DNA of 37,471 nucleotides from Bartonella rattimassiliensis 15908. Its GTDB lineage: Bacteria; Pseudomonadota; Alphaproteobacteria; Rhizobiales; Rhizobiaceae. Below, in pieces: positions 1-8,596 of the stretch (its first letter is position 1; each line of letters starts with the position of its first letter). Under the pieces are notes generated by a model that saw only the letters and a list, made by a program, of their open reading frames with translations, made no database searches and was not told where the DNA came from. Both the position numbers and the translations under genes were made by a program. The stretch covers positions 1 to 37,471 of the forward strand of contig NZ_JH725070.1 in the NCBI RefSeq assembly GCF_000278215.1. Direction: 5' to 3'.

Positions 1-125
1 GCTTGATTGAGACGGTTTGCCTCATGATCAATTTCCCCATCAAAGTAGCTAATCGGGCGCGCTGTCCCTAAAATACCTTTCACTTCTTGGTTGGAGAAAG
101 CAAGCTTACATTTTGTTTTTTGAAT
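1..125 (-). other. unidentified open-frame fragment at the window edge
   Basis: On the minus strand a frame stays open from just after a TAA at 126-128 to position 1 and continues off the window. It reads as plausible protein, including GILGTARPISYFDGEIDHEA, but no ATG lies in frame. The only usual alternative start is a GTG at 81-83 with a poor ribosome binding site. It may be the internal remnant of a broken gene or the first codons of a gene lying to the left. I do not recognise the family. The roughly 180 bases between it and rpsD are AT-rich and show no gene. Confidence 0.3.
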
Positions 126-304
126 TTATAAATTAGACACATAAAAAAGAAATGGAACTATATAAATCTATTACTATAAAATATAGCAACAAACTTAATA
201 TAGAACCATTCACAAAAAACACTTATTAACTCCAAAAATTGTAAAAAAACAATACCTTGAAGCTATAATAATATAAAAGAAAAACAATTTCTCCCATAGA
301 AAAA

Positions 305-922
305 CTATCGAGAATAAAATTCAACGACTAAATTAGGCTCCATTTGCACAGCATAAGGAACATCTGCAAAAGCAGGAATACGTGTAAAAGTTGCTTTCAT
401 CTGTTTATGATCTGCTTCAATATAATCAGGGACATCACGTTCTGCTAATTGTACTGACTCTAAAACCAAAACAAGTTGCTTTGATTTCTCTCGAACCTCA
501 ATAACATCGCCTGGTTTACAGCGATACGATTGAATATTTGTGCGCCGCCCATTTACATTAACATGACCGTGATTAATAAATTGGCGAGAAGCAAAAATCG
601 TAGGCACAAATTTTGCCCGATACACAACAGCATCCAAACGAGATTCTAACAGACCGATAAGATTCTCACCCGTATCACCCCGCCGACGAGAAGCTTCCAT
701 ATAAGTTTTATGAAATTGCTTTTCTGAAATATCTCCATAAAAGCCTTTCAACTTCTGTTTAGCGCGCAATTGCACCCCATAGTCAGAAAGTTTTCCTTTA
801 CGACGCTGCCCATGCTGACCTGGACCATAATCACGCCGGTTGACAGGAGATTTCGGACGACCCCAAATATTTTCTCCCATACGACGGTCAATTTTATACT
901 TTGTTGTTTCGCGTTTACTCAT
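305..922 (-). CDS. rpsD: 30S ribosomal protein S4
   Basis: This encodes S4, a primary 16S rRNA-binding protein that nucleates assembly of the 30S body. The 205-residue product has the alphaproteobacterial N-terminus [20 protein letters not shown], followed by the PGQHGQRR segment and an S4 RNA-binding domain in the middle (around [20 protein letters not shown]). The ATG at 920-922 is chosen because an AAAGGAA ribosome binding site lies 5 bases upstream and family members start with MSKRE. An in-frame upstream ATG would add eight residues (MFYFKGNA) that overlap this ribosome binding site. The gene is transcribed away from murI across a 169-base gap, so it probably has its own promoter there. 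The length is normal for the family. Confidence 0.97.
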   Translation of the reverse strand: MSKRETTKYKIDRRMGENIWGRPKSPVNRRDYGPGQHGQRRKGKLSDYGVQLRAKQKLKGFYGDISEKQFHKTYMEASRRRGDTGENLIGLLESRLDAVVYRAKFVPTIFASRQFINHGHVNVNGRRTNIQSYRCKPGDVIEVREKSKQLVLVLESVQLAERDVPDYIEADHKQMKATFTRIPAFADVPYAVQMEPNLVVEFYSR

Positions 923-1009
923 CGCATTTCCTTTAAAATAAAACACGAGATCTTAAGACCCCAAGGAAACGCGCCCTCCTCTGCCTTTAGATACTAAAAA
1001 CTGACAGAA

Positions 1010-1033
1010 TAGCTTAACATTAATGCTAAGTTA
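1010..1033. repeat. 24-base imperfect palindrome between murI and rpsD
   Basis: The sequence TAGCTTAACATTAATGCTAA followed by GTTA is almost its own reverse complement: 10 of 12 base pairs match, and one of the two mismatches is a G-T pair in RNA. It sits about 60 bases after the murI stop and about 90 bases upstream of rpsD, all on the minus strand. It could be a weak terminator for murI or an operator for rpsD. No strong T-tract follows immediately on the minus strand, although TTTTT occurs about 12 bases further on. Confidence 0.4.
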
Positions 1034-1091
1034 TCCACGGGACACGTTAAATAATGCCATTTTCTTGAACGAAAAAGCTGAGGTAACTTTA

Positions 1092-1916
1092 TTAATTTAG
1101 TATCCCAAAGTCAACTCCTTTCATAAGTTTTAAGCCAAATTCTTTTAACAAATACTCTGTTGAAGAAGTAATATTTTTTGATGTTAGCAAGGCAAAATCT
1201 TGATATTTTTTTATGGGTTGTTGATATATTTTTCCCGACAATGGCAATAATGATTTGGTATGTTTGGCGATAGCTTTCGCTGGATTAATCCACTCAACAG
1301 ACCATAAAGCTTGTTCACGAAAGAAGTTAATCAAAAAAGGATAATGTGTGCAGGCTAATACAATAATATCAGTATATTTTCCATCTTTTTCCACAAAACA
1401 TGGCAGAATTTCTTTCCTTAATTCTTCTAAATCGATAGATTTTCCCCGCAAATAATCTTCAGCAAATCTAGCAAGTTTTTCGCTTGCTACAAGCTTGACA
1501 TGACACTGTCTAGCAAAAGAGTTAATTAATTCATTTGTATAAGCACGTTTAACTGTTCCAGGGGTTGCTAATACAGAAATAAGACCAGACTTCGTTTGTT
1601 CAGCAGCTAATTTAATTGCAGGAACGGTTCCTACAAAAGGAACATGAGGAAAATTTTGTCGTAAATCTTTCATCATTAGTGTAGAAACGGTATTGCAAGC
1701 AATTACACATAAGGTGGGTTCATAGCGTGTTAAAAGATTTGTAAAAATTGTTGAAATACGTTTTTTTAAAACATTTTCTTCCCAATTACCATAAGGAAAT
1801 CCCGCGTCATCAGCTACATAAATAAATTGCATTTCAGGGATAAGAACACGTACTTCCCTTAATATAGTTAAACCACCAATACCACTATCAAAAAAAAGAA
1901 CAGGCCGCTCATCCAT
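1092..1916 (-). CDS. murI: glutamate racemase
   Basis: This enzyme interconverts L- and D-glutamate in the cytoplasm to supply D-Glu for peptidoglycan. The 274-residue product shows the family signature in order: FFDSGIGGLT with Asp10, the first catalytic cysteine Cys74 in ACNTVST, and the second, Cys189, in ACTHYPFL. The length is typical. The start codon overlaps the 3' end of the upstream methyltransferase gene by 8 bases, so the two are almost certainly co-transcribed and perhaps translationally coupled. No obvious terminator follows the stop. The palindrome at 1010-1033 is the nearest candidate. Confidence 0.95.
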   Translation of the reverse strand: MDERPVLFFDSGIGGLTILREVRVLIPEMQFIYVADDAGFPYGNWEENVLKKRISTIFTNLLTRYEPTLCVIACNTVSTLMMKDLRQNFPHVPFVGTVPAIKLAAEQTKSGLISVLATPGTVKRAYTNELINSFARQCHVKLVASEKLARFAEDYLRGKSIDLEELRKEILPCFVEKDGKYTDIIVLACTHYPFLINFFREQALWSVEWINPAKAIAKHTKSLLPLSGKIYQQPIKKYQDFALLTSKNITSSTEYLLKEFGLKLMKGVDFGILN

Positions 1917-2745
1917 CAGTTTTCACATTTGTTTTTAATTTTTTGCGATCGCGCTCTTCAGGTGCTCCACTTCCTCGTGGGTATTGTGGTGAAAAATAAT
2001 CCAATGAAGATACAACGCCTCGCAATAAGCGAATCTCGGATTCGCTAAAGTTAGCGCGCGTAAAAACAGAGCGCAAATTTGCAAGCATTACTCCTTTGCG
2101 TTCTGAAGGTCTAAAATACCCACGGATATCTAAAGCCTCTTCTAATTGCGATAAAAAACCATGAAACGTTGTTTTATTCGCAGGTTTCATTTTCTTGGCA
2201 CGAAATGCTGTATCGCTCACATTCTCTAGACTTGTTTTCATCCATTCATAAGACATTAAAAGAACCGCTTGTGCAATATTAAGTGATGCAAAAGCAGGAT
2301 TAACTGGAAAAGTAATGATTTCATCGACAAGGCTAATTTCATCATTTTCTAGTCCCCATCTTTCTCTTCCAAAGACAATAGCTGTTTTATGTCCGATACT
2401 TTCACGTTGACGCAGTATGCTTGCTGCTTCGACAGCACTTTTTACAGTTTTAAATCCACATCTTTCACGTGCTGTTGTGGCAAAAACATAGTGCAAATCT
2501 GCAATTGAATCACGCAATGTATCAAAAATTACAGTGTTATTAATGACATGATCAGCTTTACTTGCAACAGCTCTGGCTTTTTCATTCGGAAATATTTCTC
2601 GAGGTTTGACTAATCGAAGCTCAGCAAGCCCAAAATTTGCCATTGCTCTTGCGACCATACCAATATTTTCAGGAAGCTGCGGTTCAACTAAAATAATAAT
2701 GGGACCATTCGTTAAATTTTTACGATTTTTATTTGTTCCAGCCAT
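1909..2745 (-). CDS. trmJ: TrmJ-type tRNA 2'-O-methyltransferase (SpoU/SPOUT family)
   Basis: This is an S-adenosylmethionine-dependent RNA ribose methyltransferase of the TrmH/SpoU knot family, most like TrmJ, which methylates residue 32 in the tRNA anticodon loop. The N-terminal half carries the family motifs EPQLPENIGMVARAMANFG, then FGRERWGLEN (around residue 150) and PVNPAFASLNIAQAVLLMSY, which form the knotted SAM site. A helical C-terminal extension follows, as in TrmJ. The ATG at 2743-2745 is preferred over the adjacent TTG because AGGTAG lies five bases before the ATG. The gene overlaps murI by 8 bases. The exact tRNA substrate is inferred from family membership. Confidence 0.88.
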   Translation of the reverse strand: MAGTNKNRKNLTNGPIIILVEPQLPENIGMVARAMANFGLAELRLVKPREIFPNEKARAVASKADHVINNTVIFDTLRDSIADLHYVFATTARERCGFKTVKSAVEAASILRQRESIGHKTAIVFGRERWGLENDEISLVDEIITFPVNPAFASLNIAQAVLLMSYEWMKTSLENVSDTAFRAKKMKPANKTTFHGFLSQLEEALDIRGYFRPSERKGVMLANLRSVFTRANFSESEIRLLRGVVSSLDYFSPQYPRGSGAPEERDRKKLKTNVKTDG

Positions 2746-2994
2746 CAATACTACCTAGCTTTACTTCTTATGCTCTTAATCCGTTGTTTTTTTTAACGCA
2801 ATCTTCTTCAAAATACTCTAATGCTTTTTAATAATAAATTTTAAAAGCTATTAAAATGAGTTATAGAATTTACAACAATTTATATAATATATCATAACGT
2901 TTTTTACATCAATTTTATCTTATTTAGGAGGTAACAGCCCCTATAAGTCATAATCTCAGTTGAATTATAAAATTATAAATCCTAAAAAAGAAAT

Positions 2995-3711
2995 ATGTAC
3001 TTTATTCCCAAACTTTTTCCTGCGAAACTTATCTGTCGTTATAAACGTTTTCTTGCAGATGTTACACAAGATGATCAACATGTCTTCACCGTATCAGTAC
3101 CTAATACAGGATCAATGCTTGGATTAACAGCTTTCAATTCTAATATTTGGCTTTCATATCATAACAACACCAAGCGAAAATATGCCTATCAATTAGAAAT
3201 TGTTGAAGCCGATAATACTTTGATTGGCATAAATACCACTTTACCAAATAAACTTGCATTAGAAGCATTTCAAAACGGATTACTACCAGAATTAAGTGGA
3301 TATAAAACAATATTAAAAGAACAACGCTATGGAACAAAATCACGAATTGACTTTCTTTTACATGATGACATCCTTCCTGATTGTTACCTAGAAGTCAAAA
3401 ATGTTCATTTTATTCGTAAAAAAGGATTAGCAGAATTTCCTGATACCGAAACAAAACGTGGTGCACGTCACCTTGAAGAACTCATGCAAATCGTACAACA
3501 AGGAAAACGAGCTGCTATGCTTTATATTATTCAACGAGAAGATTGTACAGCTTTTACAATTTGTCATGATCTTGATCCACTCTATGGACGTAAGTTTGAT
3601 TTAGCATTAAAATCAGGGGTAGAATGTTATGCTTTAAAGTGTCATGTAAGTGTAGAAGGCATTTTTCCGATTCAAAGAGTAAAAATAGAAAACAGAAGAA
3701 ACAATGACTGA
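2995..3711 (+). CDS. sfsA: SfsA family protein
   Basis: This is the 238-residue sugar fermentation stimulation protein A, a conserved nucleic-acid-binding or nuclease-like protein of uncertain role. The N-terminal OB-like part contains the typical FLADV and VPNTGSMLGL segments. The C-terminal part has the nuclease-like core residues in GTKSRIDFLL and CYLEVKNVH. The ATG has only a weak purine-rich leader (AAAAAAGAAAT). A perfect AGGAGG lies at 2926-2931, too far upstream to serve this start. The 3' end overlaps map by 8 bases, so sfsA-map is a likely operon, divergent from the trmJ-murI pair across a 249-base AT-rich spacer that probably holds both promoters. Confidence 0.93.
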   Translation: MYFIPKLFPAKLICRYKRFLADVTQDDQHVFTVSVPNTGSMLGLTAFNSNIWLSYHNNTKRKYAYQLEIVEADNTLIGINTTLPNKLALEAFQNGLLPELSGYKTILKEQRYGTKSRIDFLLHDDILPDCYLEVKNVHFIRKKGLAEFPDTETKRGARHLEELMQIVQQGKRAAMLYIIQREDCTAFTICHDLDPLYGRKFDLALKSGVECYALKCHVSVEGIFPIQRVKIENRRNND

Positions 3712-4534
3712 GTATATTGAATATAATACAATTCCTTTAAAATTTAATGGAAAAATCCGCATTTTCGATGAGTATGCTTTTGCTAAAATGCGTGAAGTTG
3801 GTCGTATTGCTGCAGAATGCCTTGATGCGCTTACGGATATTATTAAACCGGGTATTACTACGCAAGAAATTGATGATTTTGTATTCATTTTTGGTATTAA
3901 GCGAGGGGCTTTTCCTGCCGATCTAAATTATCATGGATACAGCCATTCATGTTGTACATCTATCAATCACGTTGTCTGTCATGGTATTCCCAATAAAAGA
4001 CCTTTGCAAGAAGGCGATATTGTGAATGTTGATGTAACTTTTATCCTTGATGGTTGGCATGGAGATTCAAGCCGAATGTATCCTGTTGGAAAAATCAGAC
4101 GTGCTGCAGAACGCCTGCTTAAAATAACTTATGAAAGTCTTATGAAAGGAATCGCTGTTGTTAAGCCTGGAGCAACGACAGGTGATATTGGTGCAGCCAT
4201 TCAACAGTATGCAGAATCTGAACGATGCTCAATTGTAAGGGATTTTTGCGGGCATGGAATTGGTCAGCTTTTTCATGATGCACCTAATATCCTCCATTAT
4301 GGAATCCCTGGCGAAGGAATCGAGTTAAAACAAGGTATGATGTTTACTATCGAACCTATGATTAATCTTGGTAAACCACAAGTTAAAATTTTATCTGACG
4401 GTTGGACTGCCGTTACCCGTGATCGCTCTTTGTCAGCACAATATGAACATACAATTGGTGTCACAAATGAAGGATATGAAATATTTACACAATCTCCTAA
4501 AAATATTTTTTATATTCCCAATTCGCATATCTAA
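3704..4534 (+). CDS. map: type I methionine aminopeptidase
   Basis: This cytoplasmic metalloprotease removes the N-terminal methionine from nascent proteins after deformylation. All five metal ligands of the pita-bread fold are present: Asp110 and Asp121 (VNVDVTF and GDSSRM), His184 ([10 protein letters not shown]), Glu217 (FTIEPMI) and Glu248 (QYEHT). The substrate-contacting His93 (VCHGIPN) is also present. At 276 residues it is the usual bacterial type I length. The start overlaps the sfsA stop by 8 bases, and radC follows 17 bases after its stop, so the three genes are probably transcribed together. Confidence 0.97.
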   Translation: MTEYIEYNTIPLKFNGKIRIFDEYAFAKMREVGRIAAECLDALTDIIKPGITTQEIDDFVFIFGIKRGAFPADLNYHGYSHSCCTSINHVVCHGIPNKRPLQEGDIVNVDVTFILDGWHGDSSRMYPVGKIRRAAERLLKITYESLMKGIAVVKPGATTGDIGAAIQQYAESERCSIVRDFCGHGIGQLFHDAPNILHYGIPGEGIELKQGMMFTIEPMINLGKPQVKILSDGWTAVTRDRSLSAQYEHTIGVTNEGYEIFTQSPKNIFYIPNSHI

Positions 4535-4551
4535 TACAATGTAGAGATGTT

Positions 4552-5346
4552 ATGGCTAAAAAATTAGATCAAAAGGAAGATACCCAAAGTAATCACTTTG
4601 CGTTAACATCGAGTTCTCCACTCACCCCAGTATCAGAAAGAAAAAGTGAAGAGCTGAAGAAAAATGTACTGCTCCATAAACATTATCAAGGACATCGTGA
4701 ACGCCTCCGGAAACGCTATTTAAAATCAAAAGGAAATGCAATTGAAGATTATGAATATCTTGAATTATTGCTTTTTCGCACAATACCTCGCGCAAACACA
4801 AAACCTATAGCTAAAAATTTAATAGCACGTTTTGGTTCATTAGCTGATGTATTGGGCGCCGATATTCACAGACTTCAAGAAGTTCAAGGATGTGGTCCAG
4901 CAACTGCAATTGATTTAAAAATTATTTCAGATGTTGCTGGACGTCTTGCTCGTGCACAATTATTTAAACGCGATATTTTCTCATCATGGGATAAAGTATT
5001 AGCTTATTGTAAAGCTGTTATGGCTCACGAAACACGTGAACAATTTCGTATTTTATTTCTCGATAAGAAAAACGGTTTACTTGCTGATGAAGTACAACAA
5101 ACTGGAACCATTGATCATACCCCTGTTTATCCTCGTGAAGTTATTTCTCGAGCTTTAGAGTTATCCGCATCTGGACTTATCTTAGTCCACAATCACCCTT
5201 CTGGCGATTCCACTCCCTCTGATGCAGATATAACCATGACATACAGATTAAAAGATGCAGCAAACGCATTAGGCATTACTATCCATGATCATCTTATTAT
5301 TGCACGAAATAATCATACGAGCTTTAAGGCATTGAAACTTATATAA
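4552..5346 (+). CDS. radC: RadC family JAB/MPN protein
   Basis: This is a 264-residue RadC. Residues 1-40 are a variable tail. A helix-hairpin-helix region follows at about 100-130 ([16 protein letters not shown]), then the MPN/JAMM metalloprotease-like domain with the motif [14 protein letters not shown] at 213-226. Within that motif His213, His215, Ser223 and Asp226 are the zinc-site residues. Despite its name the family has no proven direct role in DNA repair, and its cellular function is unsettled. It lies 17 bases downstream of map in the same direction. It converges on the DUF3126 gene with only 45 bases between the stops. Confidence 0.95.
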   Translation: MAKKLDQKEDTQSNHFALTSSSPLTPVSERKSEELKKNVLLHKHYQGHRERLRKRYLKSKGNAIEDYEYLELLLFRTIPRANTKPIAKNLIARFGSLADVLGADIHRLQEVQGCGPATAIDLKIISDVAGRLARAQLFKRDIFSSWDKVLAYCKAVMAHETREQFRILFLDKKNGLLADEVQQTGTIDHTPVYPREVISRALELSASGLILVHNHPSGDSTPSDADITMTYRLKDAANALGITIHDHLIIARNNHTSFKALKLI

Positions 5347-5391
5347 ACTTTATAGAATGAAAAAAGACTTCATTAAACTATAAATAACGAA

Positions 5392-5604
5392 TCAATTTTC
5401 TAAATCAATATCTAATATAGCCATTGAAAAGTTATAGGATAACTCATTCTCATCTTCATCTCGATAGATAATGCCTAAAAACTCATCCCCCATATACACT
5501 TCACAAGAATCATCCTTTTTAGGTCGTGCTTTAACTTGCAATGCTGAGTTTTGGAATGTATTTTTTAAATAATTATCAAGTTTTTTTATTTCATCAGCAT
5601 TCAC
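5392..5604 (-). CDS. DUF3126 family protein
   Basis: This encodes a 70-residue acidic protein matching the small alphaproteobacterial DUF3126 family: an N-terminal EIKKLDNYLKNTF helix, then a beta-rich part containing EVYMGDEFLGIIYRDEDE and SYNFSMAILDIDL. No function is established, and no membrane segment or known catalytic motif is visible. In related genomes such genes often neighbour cysE, but no cysE is seen here. The start ATG is preceded by a weak GGAGAG-like site. It stands alone on the minus strand, facing radC. Confidence 0.8.
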   Translation of the reverse strand: MNADEIKKLDNYLKNTFQNSALQVKARPKKDDSCEVYMGDEFLGIIYRDEDENELSYNFSMAILDIDLEN

Positions 5605-5736
5605 TATGCTCTCCTATTTTTTTGAGACGATTAAAAAAATTATGTGTCGTGGGAATAAAACACTCCTATGATTCTGTAAAGACAGTAAAAAACTTATTCC
5701 GAATATTCACTTAATTTTACATATATTTACAATGCT

Positions 5737-5758
5737 CTCTTTATACATCTATAAAGAG
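5737..5758. repeat. perfect 9-bp hairpin
   Basis: CTCTTTATA and TATAAAGAG pair perfectly around a four-base CATC loop, and CTTTTAC follows on the plus strand. The T-tract is too short for a convincing rho-independent terminator in either direction. A structured RNA element or a chance AT-rich hairpin are both possible. Confidence 0.4.
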
Positions 5759-6035
5759 CTTTTACAAAAGGAGTCTATCCTTATTAAATATACTTGTATA
5801 AATTAAAGAATGGTAGAGAACTGTATATTTTTAATAATTTTACTTTATCTCCAATTTTAGCATTTACATTTATGATGTATATTCGGGAGAAAAATTTAAA
5901 TAGCAATACTTGTTTATTTAAACCTACATTTTTTAGTAAAAAATATTATTATATCATTCAAAAATAACTCTTTTTAACGGTCTTTAAAATATAATCTTCT
6001 ACACTTTTAAAAATTACATCTCTAAAAAATATACA

Positions 6036-6059
6036 AAATAAGCTAATAAGAGCTTATTT
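6036..6059 (-). terminator. possible terminator after the alpha/beta hydrolase gene
   Basis: AAATAAGCT and AGCTTATTT form a perfect 9-bp stem with a six-base loop. On the minus strand the structure is followed by TGTATATTTTTTAG. It lies about 130 bases beyond the hydrolase stop, the only gene transcribed toward it. The stem is AT-rich, so termination strength is uncertain. Confidence 0.42.
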
Positions 6060-6189
6060 CTCTCCCTATTTTTTATAAAAACTTATGTTACAATAGAGTT
6101 TTTTTAAATAAGCTTTCAGTTTCTATAAAATAAAAATATTTCTAAAAAAATATTAGATATTTTTTAATGCTAAAATCTATGAAGAGTTC

Positions 6190-6963
6190 TTATCTTATAG
6201 GATAACGCGAAAGAAAATCGATAACAGCTTTTTTATAAACTTTATCGCCGACAGCAAGCATATGATCTCGATCAGGAATTGATAAAGCTTCACCACAAGG
6301 TAATAAAGCTGCTAATGGCTCTGCAGCACCACCAATTTCATCTAATGAGCCAACGGCAACAAGTGTAGGTTGTTTAATTTTATAAACTTCAGATGCTGTT
6401 AATTCCTGTTTTGATGTGATAATACAAGCAGCTAAAGCACGCCTATCGCTTTTTGTTTGATCTGCAAATTTACGAAACATTAAACCACGCGTATTGGTAA
6501 TGGTAGAAATATCTTTCGCTAGAAGAGCCTCAGCGACAGGCTCCCAATTTCCAGCTCCTGTTACCATACCAATACCCAAACCACCAAAAATAACGCTGTT
6601 CACATATGTTGGATGCAAAAGAGCCATAAAAGCACTAATACGAGCTCCCATAGAATATCCCATAACATGGGCTTTAGTTAACTCTAAATGCTGTAGTAAC
6701 TTTACCGCATCGCCAGCCATAGCTTGAGGTGTATAAAAAGAAGGATCATAACTTTTAACTGAATCTCCGTGACCACGATTATCAAGAGCAATAACACGAT
6801 ATCCTGCTTCAGTGAGAATGCGAAACCAACCCGTTGCATACCAATTCATCCACGCAGAAGATCCAAAACCATGAATTAATAAAATAGGTACGCCTTGTCC
6901 TTCTTCTCGATAAGCAAATCGCAAACCATCATATTCAAAAAAACGAATATTTTCAGCTGTCAT
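6190..6963 (-). CDS. alpha/beta-fold hydrolase
   Basis: This is a 257-residue single-domain hydrolase of the alpha/beta superfamily, probably a soluble esterase or lipase-like enzyme with unknown substrate. It shows the oxyanion-hole motif LLIHGFGSS (residues 28-36) and DNRGHGDS (61-68). The nucleophile is Ser104 in GYSMGA, the acid Asp208 in VGSLDEIGG, and the base His234 in PDRDHMLA, so the catalytic triad is complete. There is no signal peptide. The ATG at 6961-6963 lies 41 bases beyond the 3' end of the broken DUF192 gene, in the same direction, so it may once have been read from the cold-shock-DUF192 transcript. Confidence 0.88.
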   Translation of the reverse strand: MTAENIRFFEYDGLRFAYREEGQGVPILLIHGFGSSAWMNWYATGWFRILTEAGYRVIALDNRGHGDSVKSYDPSFYTPQAMAGDAVKLLQHLELTKAHVMGYSMGARISAFMALLHPTYVNSVIFGGLGIGMVTGAGNWEPVAEALLAKDISTITNTRGLMFRKFADQTKSDRRALAACIITSKQELTASEVYKIKQPTLVAVGSLDEIGGAAEPLAALLPCGEALSIPDRDHMLAVGDKVYKKAVIDFLSRYPIR

Positions 6964-7004
6964 TTTTTATTGCACTTTCTACAAAGTACGGAATGAATAA
7001 TACG

Positions 7005-7470
7005 TTATCCTTTTTGTATCTTTTTTTCAGAAACTTCACCAGCATTAATTTCAAGTGCAAAAGCAGCAAGAACCCCTGATGAAATGGTGTTTGTTGAAAA
7101 TGGAGAAGTGTTTTCAATAATTGACACAATAACTCCCCAGAATTTAAAAAAATCACACCTAATGGTAAAGGCATATTTGCCATCCACATAAAAAATACCT
7201 GTTCATCTTCCGATTGATACCTTTTTTGCTACTTCAAAGTACATTGCACAATTGCGTGGAAAATCAATCCGATACATTAACCAGCTGCCACTTGAGATGG
7301 CGTCAAAACAATTTCTACATTATAGGAAATTGTACCTTGCTTTGTATGTATTTCTAAGGAAATTGGACGGACAGGAATCTCCACGGCTTTTTTTGTTACA
7401 ACAACGTATATTTTAACATAAACAGTATTATCGATGAAACAATATGCCCCTTTTTAAAAGGCTTTAACAT
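7005..7470 (-). pseudogene. DUF192 family protein, broken by several frameshifts
   Basis: Pieces of one DUF192 protein appear in order on the minus strand but in different frames. From the ATG at 7470 come MLKPFKK and a hydrophobic, signal-like stretch ending at a stop. Another frame gives PISLEIHTKQGTISYNVEIV and LTPSQVAAG, stopped by a TAA at 7278-7280. The expected continuation LMYRIDFP resumes one base out of frame. Next come EDEQVFFMWMANMPLPLGVI (the family's MWM-N-PL motif) and finally, in yet another frame, IIENTSPFSTNTISSG and LEINAGEVSEKK. The family is a small, usually exported protein of unknown function. In related bacteria it often sits beside a double cold-shock-domain gene, as here. 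At least three frame breaks make it non-functional. Confidence 0.8.
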
Positions 7471-7695
7471 TCTCACACTCCATCACAGAAAAGTCTTAAA
7501 TTTTGTTTTTAAAATAAAAAAGTTAAGAGTTGTTCTTTACTTTTCCGATTCTTCAATGCAATACGCGCAATTCTTTTTATTTAGTTTATAGATTCATTCT
7601 GAATGATTTACTTCGTATAGCTATTTATGCAATAATCATCAAAAAAATACAGAAAACACACCGATCTTACGAATGAAATTTGGTGCGTAGCAATT

Positions 7696-8271
7696 TTAAT
7701 GTGTAGAAAAAGGAATACCTATATCGGGATAAATCTCTGCTGTCATTAAACCTTTTTTCCCTTTACCAAAACGTACAAGAACAACTTGGCCTGAGCGAAG
7801 CTCAGCTAAACCAAAACGGCGCAATGTTTCCATATGAATAAAAATATCTTCTGTTCCTTGGCCACGACTAAGAAAACCGAAACCTTTATCACGATTAAAC
7901 CATTTAACAATTGCACGTTCTAAGCCACTTTCTGGAGTAACAACAACATGGGTACGGGCTGGAACTTCTGATGGATGAACTGCTGAAGAACAATCTATAG
8001 ACTTCACTTGGACACACTTTAATCCTCGTTCAGTTTTCTCCACAGCACAAACAACTTTAGCTCCTTCCAAAGCTGTTTGAAAACCATCCCTTCGCATTAC
8101 CGTAACATGCAATAATATATCGGGGAAATGAGGTAAATCAGGTACAATAAATCCATACCCCTTACTACCATCAAACCACTTAATGACACCACTTATTTCA
8201 ATAATTTCCCCACAAGTACTTATACTATTTTCAGATAGGGAACAATCCTTTACTGTATCCTTACTCGTCAT
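7696..8271 (-). CDS. protein with two cold-shock domains
   Basis: This 191-residue nucleic-acid-binding protein has two CspA-like OB domains joined by a linker. Domain 1 (about 27-90) has VIKWFDGSKGYGFIV and DILLHVT. Domain 2 (about 119-180) has IVKWFNRDKGFGFLS and DIFIHME, the RNP1 and RNP2 motifs respectively. Such tandem-CSD proteins are typical of Rhizobiales and are thought to act as RNA or single-stranded DNA chaperones. The ATG at 8269-8271 is preferred. The frame stays open another 49 codons upstream, but that part is unlike the family and an AGGA lies about 11 bases before this ATG. A long untranslated leader is therefore likely. Confidence 0.9.
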   Translation of the reverse strand: MTSKDTVKDCSLSENSISTCGEIIEISGVIKWFDGSKGYGFIVPDLPHFPDILLHVTVMRRDGFQTALEGAKVVCAVEKTERGLKCVQVKSIDCSSAVHPSEVPARTHVVVTPESGLERAIVKWFNRDKGFGFLSRGQGTEDIFIHMETLRRFGLAELRSGQVVLVRFGKGKKGLMTAEIYPDIGIPFSTH

Positions 8272-8596
8272 AATAACGTGATCCTGTAGCTTATAAATTG
8301 TACGATATTGATTCTCTGAATTTAAGTAAACATTGCTCTTGTACCAACACGCAAGCCCCAAGATAAGATTTCCCCATATTGTCATATCTTCTATGTTAAC
8401 ATCAGAGAATATCAACATGAACTTATAAAACTGTTTGATTGTACGCTTTACATATCTTACAAATGGTATCCTACAAAAGAGGTCATATAAAATAAAAGTT
8501 TTTTACGCAATGATATTTTCATTAATGTGTAACTTGCATGATAAAGAAGTTCAATATAAGGTGCAAAGACAACAATTCAATTAAGGAAAATGCGCA
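8272..8596. other. divergent intergenic region between the cold-shock gene and the ABC importer
   Basis: No gene is supported here. The region should carry the promoters and leaders of both divergent genes. The minus-strand frame of the cold-shock gene remains open to 8418, but its translation lacks cold-shock features. The plus-strand side has AT-rich promoter-like sequence and an AAGGAA ribosome binding site nine bases before the substrate-binding protein gene. I could not pick out unambiguous -35 and -10 boxes. Confidence 0.5.

Larger units (their letters stand above)
5605..6189. other. AT-rich intergenic stretch, no gene seen
   Basis: These 585 bases contain no credible coding frame on either strand. 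The base composition is extremely AT-rich, with many short homopolymer runs. It holds two clear inverted repeats (listed separately at 5737-5758 and 6036-6059) and, at the left end, the presumed promoter of the DUF3126 gene. It may be the eroded remains of a lost gene, but nothing is left that can be recognised. Confidence 0.6.

Noticed and set aside
2926..2931. Perfect AGGAGG Shine-Dalgarno sequence upstream of sfsA
   Set aside because: No ATG, GTG or TTG lies at a usable distance downstream, and it is more than 60 bases from the sfsA start, so it is probably chance.
8272..8418. 49-codon N-terminal extension of the cold-shock protein
   Set aside because: It has no similarity to cold-shock proteins, and the ATG at 8271 gives the usual length.
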